In this document: in pieces, positions 42,804-51,903 of the stretch
How the letters are laid out: each line of letters opens with the position of its first letter
How positions within the stretch are numbered: position 1 is the stretch's first letter
NCBI RefSeq assembly: GCF_001428525.1
Contig: NZ_LMHW01000013.1
Coordinates: 63,175-127,174, forward strand
Reading direction: 5' to 3'
DNA length: 64,000 nt
Source: Flavobacterium sp. Root186
GTDB lineage: Bacteria; Bacteroidota; Bacteroidia; Flavobacteriales; Flavobacteriaceae
The notes under the pieces: generated by a model
What the model saw: only the letters and a program-made list of their open reading frames with translations
Databases searched by the model: none
Told to the model about the DNA's origin: nothing
Program-made: the position numbers and the translations under genes

Positions 42804-44381
42804 ATGAATATGACGCAAATCGCATCAGAAAAAAGCGGGCAAGAAGTCAACTCTGGGAAAATATTAGATGATCTATTAGAAAAAGGCATCTTGTCGAAAT
42901 CCGATTTTAATCAAATTTCCAAACACCTGCTGAATGAATTATTGGACATAAACGCTTTTGATGCTGATTTTAATGAATTAACAAAGAGTTATCTTGAAAA
43001 AATCAACTTCAGCGAGCTTAAGAAATCAATACCTGGCGAACATAAAATTATGAAAGATGTGCGCAAGGGGAAAATTAAAGAAATAACTAGCGTAATCAGT
43101 GACGAAAAATCTTTTCACAAATACATCTGCAGGAAATATTTTAATCTAATAAAAGAACCTAAAGAGGTGCTTTTAGAAACATTCATGGACGCTTCAAATG
43201 ATCTGAAGAAAATTGATGAGACATTACTGGGTATCCGCAGCAAAATTGAAGATATAAACAAAAATGGTGATGCATTACAGATTCAGGAAAAACTGCCGAT
43301 ATTTTACCACTATAAAGAACTGAACGAGAAAGCGAAGGAAAAGATCATTAATTTTTTAAAGAACGATATTGAAAGATATGCATTGGATAACTCTGTCGAC
43401 ACTTTGTATTTCTTTAAAACATTCGGTGATATTGCTTATTCATACAGATGGAATCCCGATTCTTATATACCACAGCGTCCAGACGCTCTAATCAATAAAT
43501 TTCCTGAAATGCCCTATCCCGAATTTAAAAAAGTACGCGAATTATATAAAAAAGAGGACGGCAGCGAATTTAATCAGTATCTGGCTGACTATATAACAGA
43601 AAACGACATTGTTTTAGCTGTTGGTGATTTGATAGAAAAACATCATCTGCTGGACATGAGAAAAGAAATAATTGATGAGGCTCTTACAATTTATGAAAAC
43701 GGAAAAAAAATTATGTTTTCCAATACGGTACCTTCAATAATTGAGGGAATTTTCCATGACATATGCATATTGACAGGAAGTGATGATAATATTTTATTAA
43801 ATGAAGGCTTTCAGCAGAAAGTAAACAGGCTGGAGAAAATTTATGGATGGGAACTTCATTACGAATACTATTCTTTTAAATTTAGGCTGATTAGAAATAA
43901 AGTTGCACATGGAAGGCTGGAACCCACAGAAATCAGCAGGACTGCTGATCTACTGCTTTTGGATTTATATCATGCCTGTAAACTTGTGTTCCACACAAAA
44001 TTAAAGTTTAACCAGAAAAGGTTCGTAATTGAAGAATTTAATAAAGATCTCAATGAACCAAACTATAAATTAATCTTGGAGTATCTTTTAAATTCAGATA
44101 TCGAAATACCAGTTTTTTACGGCTTGCAGCAGCAGATACAAGTTATGGAAAGTACACTCTCCAGTGATAAATTCTGGGAATATTTAGTGGATGAGCTTGA
44201 TCAGAAAAGTGAAATAAAAAGACAGGGAATTAATGCAATTGTAAAAAAAATCATTTATAAGATACCTAAAGAGAACAGATGTAAAGAACTGTTCAAAAAA
44301 ATAGGAAAGATTGAAATTGACCACCATTTAACGGAACTTTATTTTAAATCGCTGACCAAACATTATTATAAAGGGTATTAA
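42804..44381 (+). CDS. HEPN-motif protein, candidate defence RNase or sensor
   Basis: I cannot assign a named family to this 525-residue helical protein. A clear HEPN-type motif, R364-N-K-V-A-H369 (RNKVAHGR), sits near the middle-right and matches the R-x4-H signature of HEPN RNases. Here it follows long helices (about 300-360), as expected for the HEPN bundle. The N-terminal 150 residues are charged and probably helical. A CHAT-like protease gene follows after 60 bp on the same strand. ATG 42804 was chosen; ATG 42810 is an alternative. HEPN motifs also occur in non-catalytic proteins. Confidence 0.6.
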   Translation: MNMTQIASEKSGQEVNSGKILDDLLEKGILSKSDFNQISKHLLNELLDINAFDADFNELTKSYLEKINFSELKKSIPGEHKIMKDVRKGKIKEITSVISDEKSFHKYICRKYFNLIKEPKEVLLETFMDASNDLKKIDETLLGIRSKIEDINKNGDALQIQEKLPIFYHYKELNEKAKEKIINFLKNDIERYALDNSVDTLYFFKTFGDIAYSYRWNPDSYIPQRPDALINKFPEMPYPEFKKVRELYKKEDGSEFNQYLADYITENDIVLAVGDLIEKHHLLDMRKEIIDEALTIYENGKKIMFSNTVPSIIEGIFHDICILTGSDDNILLNEGFQQKVNRLEKIYGWELHYEYYSFKFRLIRNKVAHGRLEPTEISRTADLLLLDLYHACKLVFHTKLKFNQKRFVIEEFNKDLNEPNYKLILEYLLNSDIEIPVFYGLQQQIQVMESTLSSDKFWEYLVDELDQKSEIKRQGINAIVKKIIYKIPKENRCKELFKKIGKIEIDHHLTELYFKSLTKHYYKGY

Positions 44382-44440
44382 ATTTATTCTTTTTTTCAGT
44401 ACCTGTTTAATTCTTATTTCTAAATATTAAATTAATTGTA

Positions 44441-45040
44441 ATGACCGAGTTCGAAAAGACAAAACCTTACGTTTTCATCATTGAAAGTCTTGATTTTGAA
44501 GACGAGGAAAAGAAATATTTTGAAGGTGAAATAATATCTAAAATCCTTAATCTTTCGCAGATTGAACACAAATATTATTATATCCGGACCAAAAAGGAAT
44601 TTGAGTATCTTCTGCAGGAATTTGTGGAACTGAATTACAGATATCTTCACTTATCCTGCCATGGTAGCAAGAACTCAATTTTTACGACTTTAGACGAGAT
44701 CAGCTTTAAGCAGTTAGCTCTGGTTCTTGGTGACAAATTAGATCGTAAAAGATTGTTTATTTCATCGTGTTCTTCAACTAATTCAGATTTAGCCGATGCA
44801 GTGTTGTCAATATCAGACTGTTTTTCAATAATTGGTCCTGATAAGAGTATTTATATGGACGATGCTGCAATTTTCTGGAGCTCTTTTTATCAGGTTATGT
44901 TCAAAAAAAATTCAAAAGCTATGAATAGGGAAAACCTGCAGAGCGTTTTAAAAGATCTCAAAAAATTATTCAAAATTCCATTGAGGTATTTTTCAGCATC
45001 AAATTCATCTCAAAAAGGCTGGAAAGAAGTTAAAATATAG
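44441..45040 (+). CDS. CHAT/caspase-like protease, minimal form
   Basis: The 199-residue protein carries a candidate catalytic dyad: H74 in LHLSCHGSKN and C110 in RLFISSCSSTNSD, each at the end of a hydrophobic strand with 36 residues between. This is the pattern of CHAT and caspase-like peptidases. Flanking strands (PYVFIIESLDF, CFSIIGPDKSIYMDD) fit the alpha/beta fold. No recruitment domain is attached, so the partner gene just upstream probably provides it. Bacterial CHAT proteases can activate toxins or gasdermins by cleavage; the substrate here is unknown. Confidence 0.65.
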   Translation: MTEFEKTKPYVFIIESLDFEDEEKKYFEGEIISKILNLSQIEHKYYYIRTKKEFEYLLQEFVELNYRYLHLSCHGSKNSIFTTLDEISFKQLALVLGDKLDRKRLFISSCSSTNSDLADAVLSISDCFSIIGPDKSIYMDDAAIFWSSFYQVMFKKNSKAMNRENLQSVLKDLKKLFKIPLRYFSASNSSQKGWKEVKI

Positions 45041-45196
45041 TTTTTAGCGCAGCTGCAATTATTTTTTAACTGACTTTAAGTTGTACATTTAAACTGTTCC
45101 AGCGGCAAGCACTTTTTAACCTATTTTTAATCAAATAAAAAGTAATGCTGTATCCCTAAAAATATTTAAAATACTCTTTCAATCACATTATTTTAC

Positions 45197-45204
45197 TATA
45201 TTTG
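45197..45204 (+). promoter_or_regulatory. TATATTTG element upstream of small membrane protein
   Basis: TATATTTG fits TAnnTTTG exactly and lies 91 bp before the next start. No TTG is found at the ideal distance, so it is a partial promoter. It suggests that the 81-residue gene can be transcribed separately from the HEPN/CHAT pair. The 254-bp gap holds nothing else I recognise. Confidence 0.4.
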
Positions 45205-45294
45205 ACTGATAATCAAATATTTATTATTTAAAAATAATTTACTTGCAGCTCCCCAATTGCGATTAAAGTTTATTTGCATTAACATTTTAATTCC

Positions 45295-45540
45295 ATGAAT
45301 CCTATTTCAGTTATTAAAGAAGCGATTAAAGAAGTTCCAATTGTTAAATATGCATTAGGAATTGCTGGAGTAGTAGCAGGTATTGCCATTATTAAATCTT
45401 TCAATTTAAGTAATAAAGACATACCCTTAATCAGTATTCTGATAATGTTGGGCCTTATGATACTTTTATTTGTATTTGCTTCATTGACTAAGTCGCAAGA
45501 TAAAATTTTAAAATTTGCTGGATATTTATTAGAGAAATAA
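45295..45540 (+). CDS. small two-helix membrane protein
   Basis: An 81-residue product with two membrane segments, about 18-35 and 44-64, and amphipathic ends (ISVIKEAIKEVP, DKILKFAGYLLEK). No enzymatic motif is seen. It is the last gene inside the module bounded by R3 and R4, 255 bp after the CHAT-like protease. A membrane effector cut or triggered by the protease would fit, by analogy with gasdermin systems, but nothing in the sequence proves it. Confidence 0.55.
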   Translation: MNPISVIKEAIKEVPIVKYALGIAGVVAGIAIIKSFNLSNKDIPLISILIMLGLMILLFVFASLTKSQDKILKFAGYLLEK

Positions 45541-45820
45541 ATCAGTTATTGACCTCAATCGAGCGACAATTAATGAATTAAATATTTTTATTTATACAGA
45601 AAACTAGCAGATCAAATGTCTAACAAAATTTCATTCTGATTAGATTAAAGCACTATGGAAACTCTAATATCCGCACCAAATTTTGATTAGAATAATCTCA
45701 AGATTATTTTATAATTTCATCAAAAAATTACTTGTTATATTCCGACAGTGCTAAATTTGATTGTTATAATTATTATAAGAAATACAACATCTTAATAAAT
45801 TTTAATATATTTTAACGTTT

Positions 45821-46161
45821 TTTAACGTTTAACCCCTACGATACATACAAACCGCCTTTACATAAAAATTCAAAGAAGTTATCTTACAAATTCAATTGAA
45901 AATAAGCCAATTTCTTTAAATCTTGCAGAAAATGGTTTGAAATTTGTATCTTTGAGGTCACTTAAGGAGACAACTAGTTACTAGTTGTCTCTTTTTTTAT
46001 AAACAAATTTGTAGATTTTTCAAGCCTTTACAACCTGATATTTTATGGTTCGAAATTTCACAAGGAATTCTTAGTCTGTTTAAAGTAAACAGTCTAAAAG
46101 TGGCTTTATCTGAGATTTAATCGGAGCTGAACGATGGTTCGAAGTCCCGTTAAGGATATAG
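45821..46161 (+). repeat. repeat element R4, extended right direct repeat
   Basis: The left arm is CCCCTACGATAC and the right arm GTATCTTTGAGGTCAC, which pair with a GATAC/GTATC swap relative to R1. The core AAAATAAGCCAATTTCTTTA is followed by hairpin GGAGACAACTAG/CTAGTTGTCTC (45964-45998), nearly the same stem as R3. Similarity to R3 runs to GGTTCGAAGTCCCGT at 46136. Upstream, similarity to R5 extends back to about 45590. The 45541-45820 stretch otherwise holds no gene. Confidence 0.78.
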
Positions 46162-46248
46162 TTTTTCTCTCTTTTATTTCATCCTAATATATTGATAACA
46201 AATTTAGTAATTCTACTACGGAAAAATCCGTATACATTCCAAAAACAA

Positions 46249-46291
46249 AAAAACAACTGCTAGAACGTAAAATGCTCACAGTTGTTTTTTA
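46249..46291. terminator. intrinsic terminator
   Basis: AAAAAACAACTG (46249-46260) and CAGTTGTTTTTT (46280-46291) pair across a 19-base loop. It lies 19 bp after the stop of the GlcG-like gene on the minus strand and works in both directions. Confidence 0.75.
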
Positions 46292-46309
46292 AAGTTTCTT
46301 TTGAAGATA

Positions 46310-46801
46310 TTATTTTTTGATCAAATTTTCAAAAGTCAGAACCACAAACTCTCCAATCAACCTGTCCTGTTCTTTTGTTCCTCCGCCTACTCCAATCGCA
46401 CCAATTACTTTTTCGTCGACAATTAGTGGAAATCCACCCGTTACAACTGTTATTCGGGAATCAGCAGTATTTATGCCATATAGATCTCCTCCATCCGAAA
46501 CAGCTTTAGCAAGGTCTTCCGTTTTAGTTCTTGCAACAGCTGATGTATACGCTTTACCGGGAACAAGCGTTACACTCAAGGGAAGGGCATTTCCAAACCT
46601 TCTAAAAAGACGCATTACACCAGCATCATCTGTAATTGCAAAACTGATCTCTACTCCTAATTCCCTGCTTTTCTGCTGTGCAGTTAGAGATAATTTTTCG
46701 CAAATTTCATCTGTCAGACCTTTTCTTACATTTGAATTCTGTCCTGAAGCACTTATTGTGAGTATTAGAAATAATATATTTGCTATTAACAACTTTTTCA
46801 T
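46310..46801 (-). CDS. GlcG/HbpS-family secreted protein
   Basis: The 163 residues start with a signal peptide (LILTISASGQ) followed by a GlcG/HbpS domain (about 28-162), recognised by AQQKSRELGVEISFAITDDAG, here shown by its parts, and the glycine run VIGAIGVGGGTKEQD near the end. Some members bind heme; the role of most is unclear. It lies 11 bp after the dehydrogenase stop, so the two are an operon. Function in this pair is not known. Confidence 0.8.
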   Translation of the reverse strand: MKKLLIANILFLILTISASGQNSNVRKGLTDEICEKLSLTAQQKSRELGVEISFAITDDAGVMRLFRRFGNALPLSVTLVPGKAYTSAVARTKTEDLAKAVSDGGDLYGINTADSRITVVTGGFPLIVDEKVIGAIGVGGGTKEQDRLIGEFVVLTFENLIKK

Positions 46802-46812
46802 GATTCTTTCTT

Positions 46813-47763
46813 TTATTGTGATATTTGAATTACTGCTCTAAAATGGGTTTTGGCCGCCATCATTTTTTCATAGGCTTGTTGCGCCTTTTCTAAAGGAAAC
46901 AATTCTATGATAGGGCGAACTCCAGTCAATACACTAAAATTGATTGCATCGGCCATTTCATTTATATCGGTAAAAGTACCTTTCACGCTGTAGGGTCCTT
47001 TCAGGAAGTCCATTGCCGACCATTCAATAGGCTCATCTGAAACGGCAGCGATAATAATCTCCCCATCCTTACCAAGTCCATTAATCAATGGAGATATCGC
47101 TTTCTTGCTTGGCGCTGTTGCGATAATTACTTTCGCACCCTCCAATCTCTGCAATGCCTCTCCTATTTCCTCTTTTTCAGAATCTATGTAATAATGAGCC
47201 CCAAGCTGAACTGCCAGTTTCTCTTTTTCACTGCCTCTGGAAATGGCTGCTACTCTAAATCCCGCTTTACTCGCATATTGGATTGCCAAATGTCCAAGTC
47301 CTCCAACTCCAGATACTGCAATTAAGTCTCCCATACGTGCTTTACTATTTCGTAAAGCACTGAATACTGTTTCGCCGGCGCATAAAAGCGGCGCTGCTTC
47401 CTCTGGACTTATTTCATTGGGAATAATCACTAATCCATCTTCATAAGCTGCCATGTATTCCGCATAACCGCCGTCAATTGAAAGTGCTGTTGTATGATTA
47501 TGACCTCCGTGCCACCCAATGCCAACTCTTTGTCCTATTTCCCATTTGGTTACATTACCGCCGACTGCATCTATTACACCAACTACCTCATGTCCTGGTA
47601 TTCTAGGGTACTCAGATGCCGCACCTTCTATAATTTTTGCGTCGCCTCGGCATACTCCGCATGCTTCTACCCGGATAAGCACCTGATCATCATTAATCGT
47701 TGGAATTGGTATTTCAACTAACTGCATCGGTTCTCCTTTCGCCTTAACTTGTATTGCTTTCAT
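46813..47763 (-). CDS. zinc-dependent alcohol dehydrogenase
   Basis: The 316-residue medium-chain dehydrogenase has catalytic zinc residues in CGVCRGD and GHEVVGVID, and the NAD(P) fold GVGGLGHLAIQYA. The four-cysteine structural zinc loop present in many family members is missing, which explains the shorter length. It is the first gene of a two-gene operon. A minus-strand TAACTTTG box (47809-47816) lies 46 bp upstream, with an HxlR-type palindrome further on. Substrate unknown; an aldehyde/alcohol stress role is typical of HxlR-controlled genes. Confidence 0.85.
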   Translation of the reverse strand: MKAIQVKAKGEPMQLVEIPIPTINDDQVLIRVEACGVCRGDAKIIEGAASEYPRIPGHEVVGVIDAVGGNVTKWEIGQRVGIGWHGGHNHTTALSIDGGYAEYMAAYEDGLVIIPNEISPEEAAPLLCAGETVFSALRNSKARMGDLIAVSGVGGLGHLAIQYASKAGFRVAAISRGSEKEKLAVQLGAHYYIDSEKEEIGEALQRLEGAKVIIATAPSKKAISPLINGLGKDGEIIIAAVSDEPIEWSAMDFLKGPYSVKGTFTDINEMADAINFSVLTGVRPIIELFPLEKAQQAYEKMMAAKTHFRAVIQISQ

Positions 47764-47842
47764 AATTAAGCTGTTTTACTTAAACTTTTATAATTGTTTT
47801 TACAGCTGCAAAGTTAAATCCCAATAACAAGTAATAAAATAC

Positions 47843-47858
47843 GTGATAAATTTATCAC
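47843..47858. promoter_or_regulatory. palindromic operator for HxlR regulator
   Basis: GTGATAAATTTATCAC is a perfect 16-bp palindrome between divergent promoters. It lies about 35 bp upstream of the dehydrogenase -7 box and about 42 bp upstream of TACCTTTG (47892-47899) for the regulator. This is where an HxlR protein would control both directions. Confidence 0.75.
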
Positions 47859-47928
47859 CCACTGATAATTTTTACACTCTTCTATTTTGAGTACCTTTGA
47901 AAAATCTTTTAAATATATTCTATTTGTT

Positions 47929-48297
47929 ATGTACGAGCGTAAAATACCAATAAACACAACCTGCGGCGTTGAAGTAGCACAGCTTGTTATTGGCGGAAAA
48001 TGGAAGTCGTGGCTTATAAGAGCTATAAACACAGGGTCTCACAGACCTGTTGACATACAGCGGGCAATACCAACAGCTACAAAAAGAGTGTTAACACAGC
48101 AGCTTAACGAACTTGAAGAGTACGGCGCAGTGTACAAGATAGTATACGCTGAAGTGCCAATGCGCGTAGAGTACTTTCTTACTGAACTGGGAGAATCCTT
48201 GATTCCCCTTATTAAAATAATGGATGACTGGGGGCTTAAAAATATAGGAACGGTTTTACATCAGGAAAAGAACCTTAACCCTGAAGAATTAAGCTGA
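47929..48297 (+). CDS. HxlR-family transcription regulator
   Basis: A winged-helix regulator of the HxlR/DUF24 type: C11 in PINTTCGVEVAQ near the start (often redox-active), then GGKWKSWLIRAI, TKRVLTQQLNELEEYG and VEYFLTELGESL. I placed the start at 47929 (122 residues) because a perfect -7 box at 47892-47899 lies inside the longer frame that begins at 47887. It is divergent from the dehydrogenase operon and shares a palindrome with it, so that operon is its probable target. HxlR proteins often respond to aldehydes or oxidants. Confidence 0.88.
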   Translation: MYERKIPINTTCGVEVAQLVIGGKWKSWLIRAINTGSHRPVDIQRAIPTATKRVLTQQLNELEEYGAVYKIVYAEVPMRVEYFLTELGESLIPLIKIMDDWGLKNIGTVLHQEKNLNPEELS

Positions 48298-48302
48298 ATT
48301 GC

Positions 48303-49736
48303 CTAGTTTCCGGCAGAATTCTGCTTCATTTTCTTGGAAAGGCTGCCCAGCAGTTTTAATTTTTGTCCTAATTCTTCTGTCCATGGCAGTCCGATACACA
48401 AACGCATACAGTTTTGAAACTGGTCCTGAAGCGTAAACATTCTGCCTGGAGCAATACTTATTTTATGCTGTAATGCATAATTATACAACTCAGCCGTATC
48501 AATTTCTTTTGGAAACTCCACCCATAGTGCAAGACCTCCCTGCGGTCTGCTTATTTTGGTTCCAAATGGGAAATGGTCAGCGATTATAACTGCGTAGTTC
48601 TGATAGTTTTCCTGAAGTGTCTTACGGAGCCTGCGAAGATGGTTTTCATATTTTCCCGTCATAAGAAAGTTTCCAACTGCCTCATTAATCAGAGAAGTGG
48701 AAGAAACAGAATGAATCAGTTTTAGCCGCAGTATCTGCTCTTTATATTTCCCTGGAGCGACCCAGCCGACACGATACCCCGGAGCAAGTGTTTTAGACAC
48801 TGAACTACACCATAAGATGTTTCCATCCGTATCAAATGATTTACAGCATTTTGGACGTTTCTGGCTAAAGTGAATATCGCCGTAAGTATCATCTTCAATA
48901 AGCGGGATATCATACTGGGAAAAAAGTTCTGCAATCTCTTTTTTACTTTTATCTGGTATGCAGTACCCCAAAGGCGTATTAAAATTCGGAACCAGAAGAC
49001 AAATATCTATTTTAGGCATTATGCTCTTAAGAACTTCAATATCAATTCCTGTTACAGGATGCGTTGCTATCTCCATAACCTGTAATCCAAGACTTAATGT
49101 TAACTGCAGAATTCCCGGATAACACGGGCTTTCTATAGCAATTACATCGCCTGATTTTGTTAAAGCCATAAGGCATAGTGATAAGGCGTTCATGCATCCA
49201 GATGTTGTGATTATATCGCCTTCACTTAAATGCCCTTCCCATGCTAATGAACGCGCCGCTATCATCCTTCTAAATTTAAGATTCCCCTGAAGAGGTTCAT
49301 ATTCTGTTCCGCCTTCCCTCAGTTCTCTTGATGCTGAAACAATTTCTTTTTTGAGCTTTGCAAGAGGAAGAAGATTTCCTGAAGGCACGCCAATTGAAAA
49401 AAGAGTCAAGTCTGTATTTCCCATATTAGAATAGACTTTGTTTATCAGCTCATTAGGTTCATTACTGCTTAGCGTTAAAAGAGGCTGGCTCGATTCAGGA
49501 AGAGGCAGTTTCAGATAGTTTAAAGGACTTACGAAATATCCTGACTACGTTTTTGACTGAACCAGAGATCTTGACTCCAATTCTAAAAATATCCTTTTTA
49601 CCGTATTAATGCTGACTCCATGTTCTCTGCTTAACATCCGTACTGATGGAAGACGGTCGCCTTCTTTTAATACGCCTGAATGAATTTTTTCAGCAATGTT
49701 TTCCGCTATTTCATTATATAAAAAATCTTTCTTCAT
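48303..49736 (-). pseudogene. MocR-type GntR/aminotransferase regulator with in-frame stop
   Basis: Two pieces form one protein: an N-terminal GntR winged helix (MKKDFLYNEIAENIAEKI to SLVQSKT) and a fold-type I aminotransferase domain with PLP lysine in SSVSKTLAPGYRVGW. They are in the same frame, separated only by a TAG at 49545-49547, with readable SGYFVSPLNYLKLP continuing after it. One C-to-T change (CAG to TAG) would explain it. The start at 49736 leaves the direct repeats at 49746-49790 upstream. The gene is probably inactive unless the stop is read through. Confidence 0.82.
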
Positions 49737-49745
49737 ATTGGAAAA

Positions 49746-49790
49746 GTAACTGTGTCTATTCAAATATACAAAATTGTTACTGTGTTTGTT
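49746..49790. promoter_or_regulatory. direct repeats, probable MocR operator upstream of serC
   Basis: GTAACTGTGTCTATT (49746-49760) and GTTACTGTGTTTGTT (49776-49790) are direct repeats 30 bp apart, an arrangement typical of MocR/GabR/PdxR sites. A TACTTTCG box (49803-49810) for serC follows, so the regulator would sit just upstream of the serC promoter. Confidence 0.6.
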
Positions 49791-49833
49791 TAGCATTCAA
49801 TATACTTTCGCACAAGCAATTACTTTTTAAAAT

Positions 49834-50916
49834 ATGAAAACACATAATTTTGGTGCAGGTCCGGCAGTGCTTCCCGAATCAGTTTACAATGAAACTGCCG
49901 ACGCACTTAGAAATTTTAATGGAACAAGGCTTTCTCTTCTTGAAATTTCGCACAGATCATCTCACTTCGAAAAAATTATGCAAGAAGCTGAAGAGCTGCT
50001 GCGCGATCTGCTTTCGATTAATAAAAATTATACTGTCATGTTTCTTGCCGGCGGAGCAAGCCAGCATTTTGCGCAGATACCTCTCAATTTTTTAGAGAAG
50101 AATGATCATGCTGCTTATCTGGATACAGGAGTATGGGCTTCAAATGCTATTAAAGAAGCGCAGTATTATGGAAAAATACATATTGCCGCTTCTGGAAAAG
50201 AAGACAGCTACAATTCTATCCCGGAATATATTTCTATTCCGAAAAACTGTGTCTATTTTCATTACACATCAAACAATACAATTTACGGCACAACCCAGTA
50301 TGAAGTTCCGTTTACCGGCGTACCTGTTATATGCGATATGTCTTCTGATATATTAAGCAGCCTGATCGACGTTGAAAAATTTGATATGATCTATGCAAGT
50401 GCGCAGAAAAATGCTGGGCCGGCCGGAGTATCTATTATAATAGTTAAAAACAGTCTGCTTGAAAAAATCACCAAAAAAATTCCGAATGTTTTCAACTACG
50501 CAGTTCTGGCGGCACATAAATCAGTTTATAACACTCCTCCTGTTTTTTCCATTTACGGCACCCTCATGAATCTTAGATGGATTAAAGCGCAGGGAGGATT
50601 AAATGAAATGGAAAAACGCAATATCGAAAAAAGCAGTATTCTTTACAATGAGATTGACAGAAACAGTCTTTTTTCAGGAAGCGTCACAAACAGTAAGCAG
50701 CGCAGCAGAATGAATGTTACATTCTTATTAAATAATCCAGCTTACGAAAATGATTTTCTAAGTTTTACAGCTCGGCGAAATATATGCGGCATCAAGCAAT
50801 ATAAAGGACACGCAGGCTTCCGGGCATCTCTTTACAATGCTCTCCCGCTTGACAGTGTAAAAGAACTTGTGAGAGCAATGCAGGATTATGAGATCCATAT
50901 TAGAAAACACTTTTAA
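49834..50916 (+). CDS. serC: phosphoserine aminotransferase SerC
   Basis: The 360-residue protein begins HNFGAGPAVLPESVY, typical of SerC, and has MFLAGGASQHFAQIP and the PLP lysine in SAQKNAGPAGVSI. SerC converts 3-phosphohydroxypyruvate and glutamate to phosphoserine, and can act in the pyridoxine pathway. Unusually it is not with serA but is divergent from a MocR regulator and followed by an EamA transporter after 59 bp. It may be a second, accessory copy; the rest of the genome is not visible. Confidence 0.9.
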   Translation: MKTHNFGAGPAVLPESVYNETADALRNFNGTRLSLLEISHRSSHFEKIMQEAEELLRDLLSINKNYTVMFLAGGASQHFAQIPLNFLEKNDHAAYLDTGVWASNAIKEAQYYGKIHIAASGKEDSYNSIPEYISIPKNCVYFHYTSNNTIYGTTQYEVPFTGVPVICDMSSDILSSLIDVEKFDMIYASAQKNAGPAGVSIIIVKNSLLEKITKKIPNVFNYAVLAAHKSVYNTPPVFSIYGTLMNLRWIKAQGGLNEMEKRNIEKSSILYNEIDRNSLFSGSVTNSKQRSRMNVTFLLNNPAYENDFLSFTARRNICGIKQYKGHAGFRASLYNALPLDSVKELVRAMQDYEIHIRKHF

Positions 50917-50975
50917 ATGCGGTTAAAGTAATTGACAAAAGAAAACTGCAGCAACAGATAAAAACAATATATTTC

Positions 50976-51851
50976 ATGAATAAAATAAAAGAAAACACAG
51001 CCCAGGGCTGGATCAACGGATTTATCGGAGTAGTATTATTCAGCGGCTCGCTTCCGGCTACAAGAGTGGGAGTTTTAGAATTTAATCCCGTGTTTTTCAC
51101 AGTAGCCAGAGCTGCTATTGCAGGCGTACTTGCGCTTTCTGCTCTACTGATCTGCAGAGAGAAACGCCCGAGCAAAAAACAGATTTTACCCTTAATAATT
51201 GTTTCGTTAGGAGTAGTAATTGGTTTTCCACTGCTTACCGCCTTAGCACTTCAGTATATAAACTCGGCACACTCCATTATTTTTGTTGGAATTCTGCCTG
51301 TAGCAACAGCCATTTTTGGCATAATCCGAGGAGGCGAACGTCCTAATCCTATTTTTTGGGTTTTCTCGATTTTAGGAAGTCTTTTAGTGGCAGGGTACTC
51401 GGCATCTCAGGGAATTTCAACGTCATCTGCAGGCGATCTTCTTATGGTAGCCGCAATAATATTGTGCGGACTTGGTTATGCCGAAGGAGCTAAACTTACT
51501 AAAACATTAGGAGGCTGGCAGGTAATTTCATGGGCATTGGTCATCTCTCTGCCTGTAATACTCCCACTCACATTTATTTACATGCCTGATACATTTACCA
51601 ATATATCTTCAGGAGCCTGGATCAGTCTTGGATATGTTTCTCTTTTCAGCATGTTTATAGCTTTTATATTCTGGTACAAAGGCCTCGCGCAGGGAGGGAT
51701 TGCGATCATTGGCCAATTGCAGCTGCTGCAGCCGCTTTTTGGTCTTGCGCTGGCAGCTATGCTTCTTCATGAAAAGGTCAGCATCGGTATGCTGATTGTT
51801 ATTCTCGGAGTAATCCTTTGTGTTGCGGGAACCAAAAAATTTGCCAAATAG
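50976..51851 (+). CDS. EamA/DMT-family transporter
   Basis: A 291-residue integral membrane protein with about ten hydrophobic segments and two EamA repeats (first around INGFIGVVLFSGSLPATRVG, second around LMVAAIILCGLGYAEGAKL). DMT proteins export amino acids or metabolites. The gene follows serC, and MocR-controlled DMT exporters are common, so it may be controlled with serC. Substrate not determinable. Confidence 0.88.
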   Translation: MNKIKENTAQGWINGFIGVVLFSGSLPATRVGVLEFNPVFFTVARAAIAGVLALSALLICREKRPSKKQILPLIIVSLGVVIGFPLLTALALQYINSAHSIIFVGILPVATAIFGIIRGGERPNPIFWVFSILGSLLVAGYSASQGISTSSAGDLLMVAAIILCGLGYAEGAKLTKTLGGWQVISWALVISLPVILPLTFIYMPDTFTNISSGAWISLGYVSLFSMFIAFIFWYKGLAQGGIAIIGQLQLLQPLFGLALAAMLLHEKVSIGMLIVILGVILCVAGTKKFAK

Positions 51852-51903
51852 AACTTTATAAAATTAAGAGCTTAATAGAATTTTAAACTAAAAAATAAAA
51901 AAC

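Noticed and set aside
42627..46161. tRNA genes at the GGTTCGAA(A/G)TCCCGT sequences
   Set aside because: Only a T-arm-like segment is visible; no acceptor, D-arm or anticodon arm can be folded upstream.
46317..46841. 174-codon plus-strand frame
   Set aside because: It is antisense to the GlcG-like gene, which has a signal peptide and family motifs.
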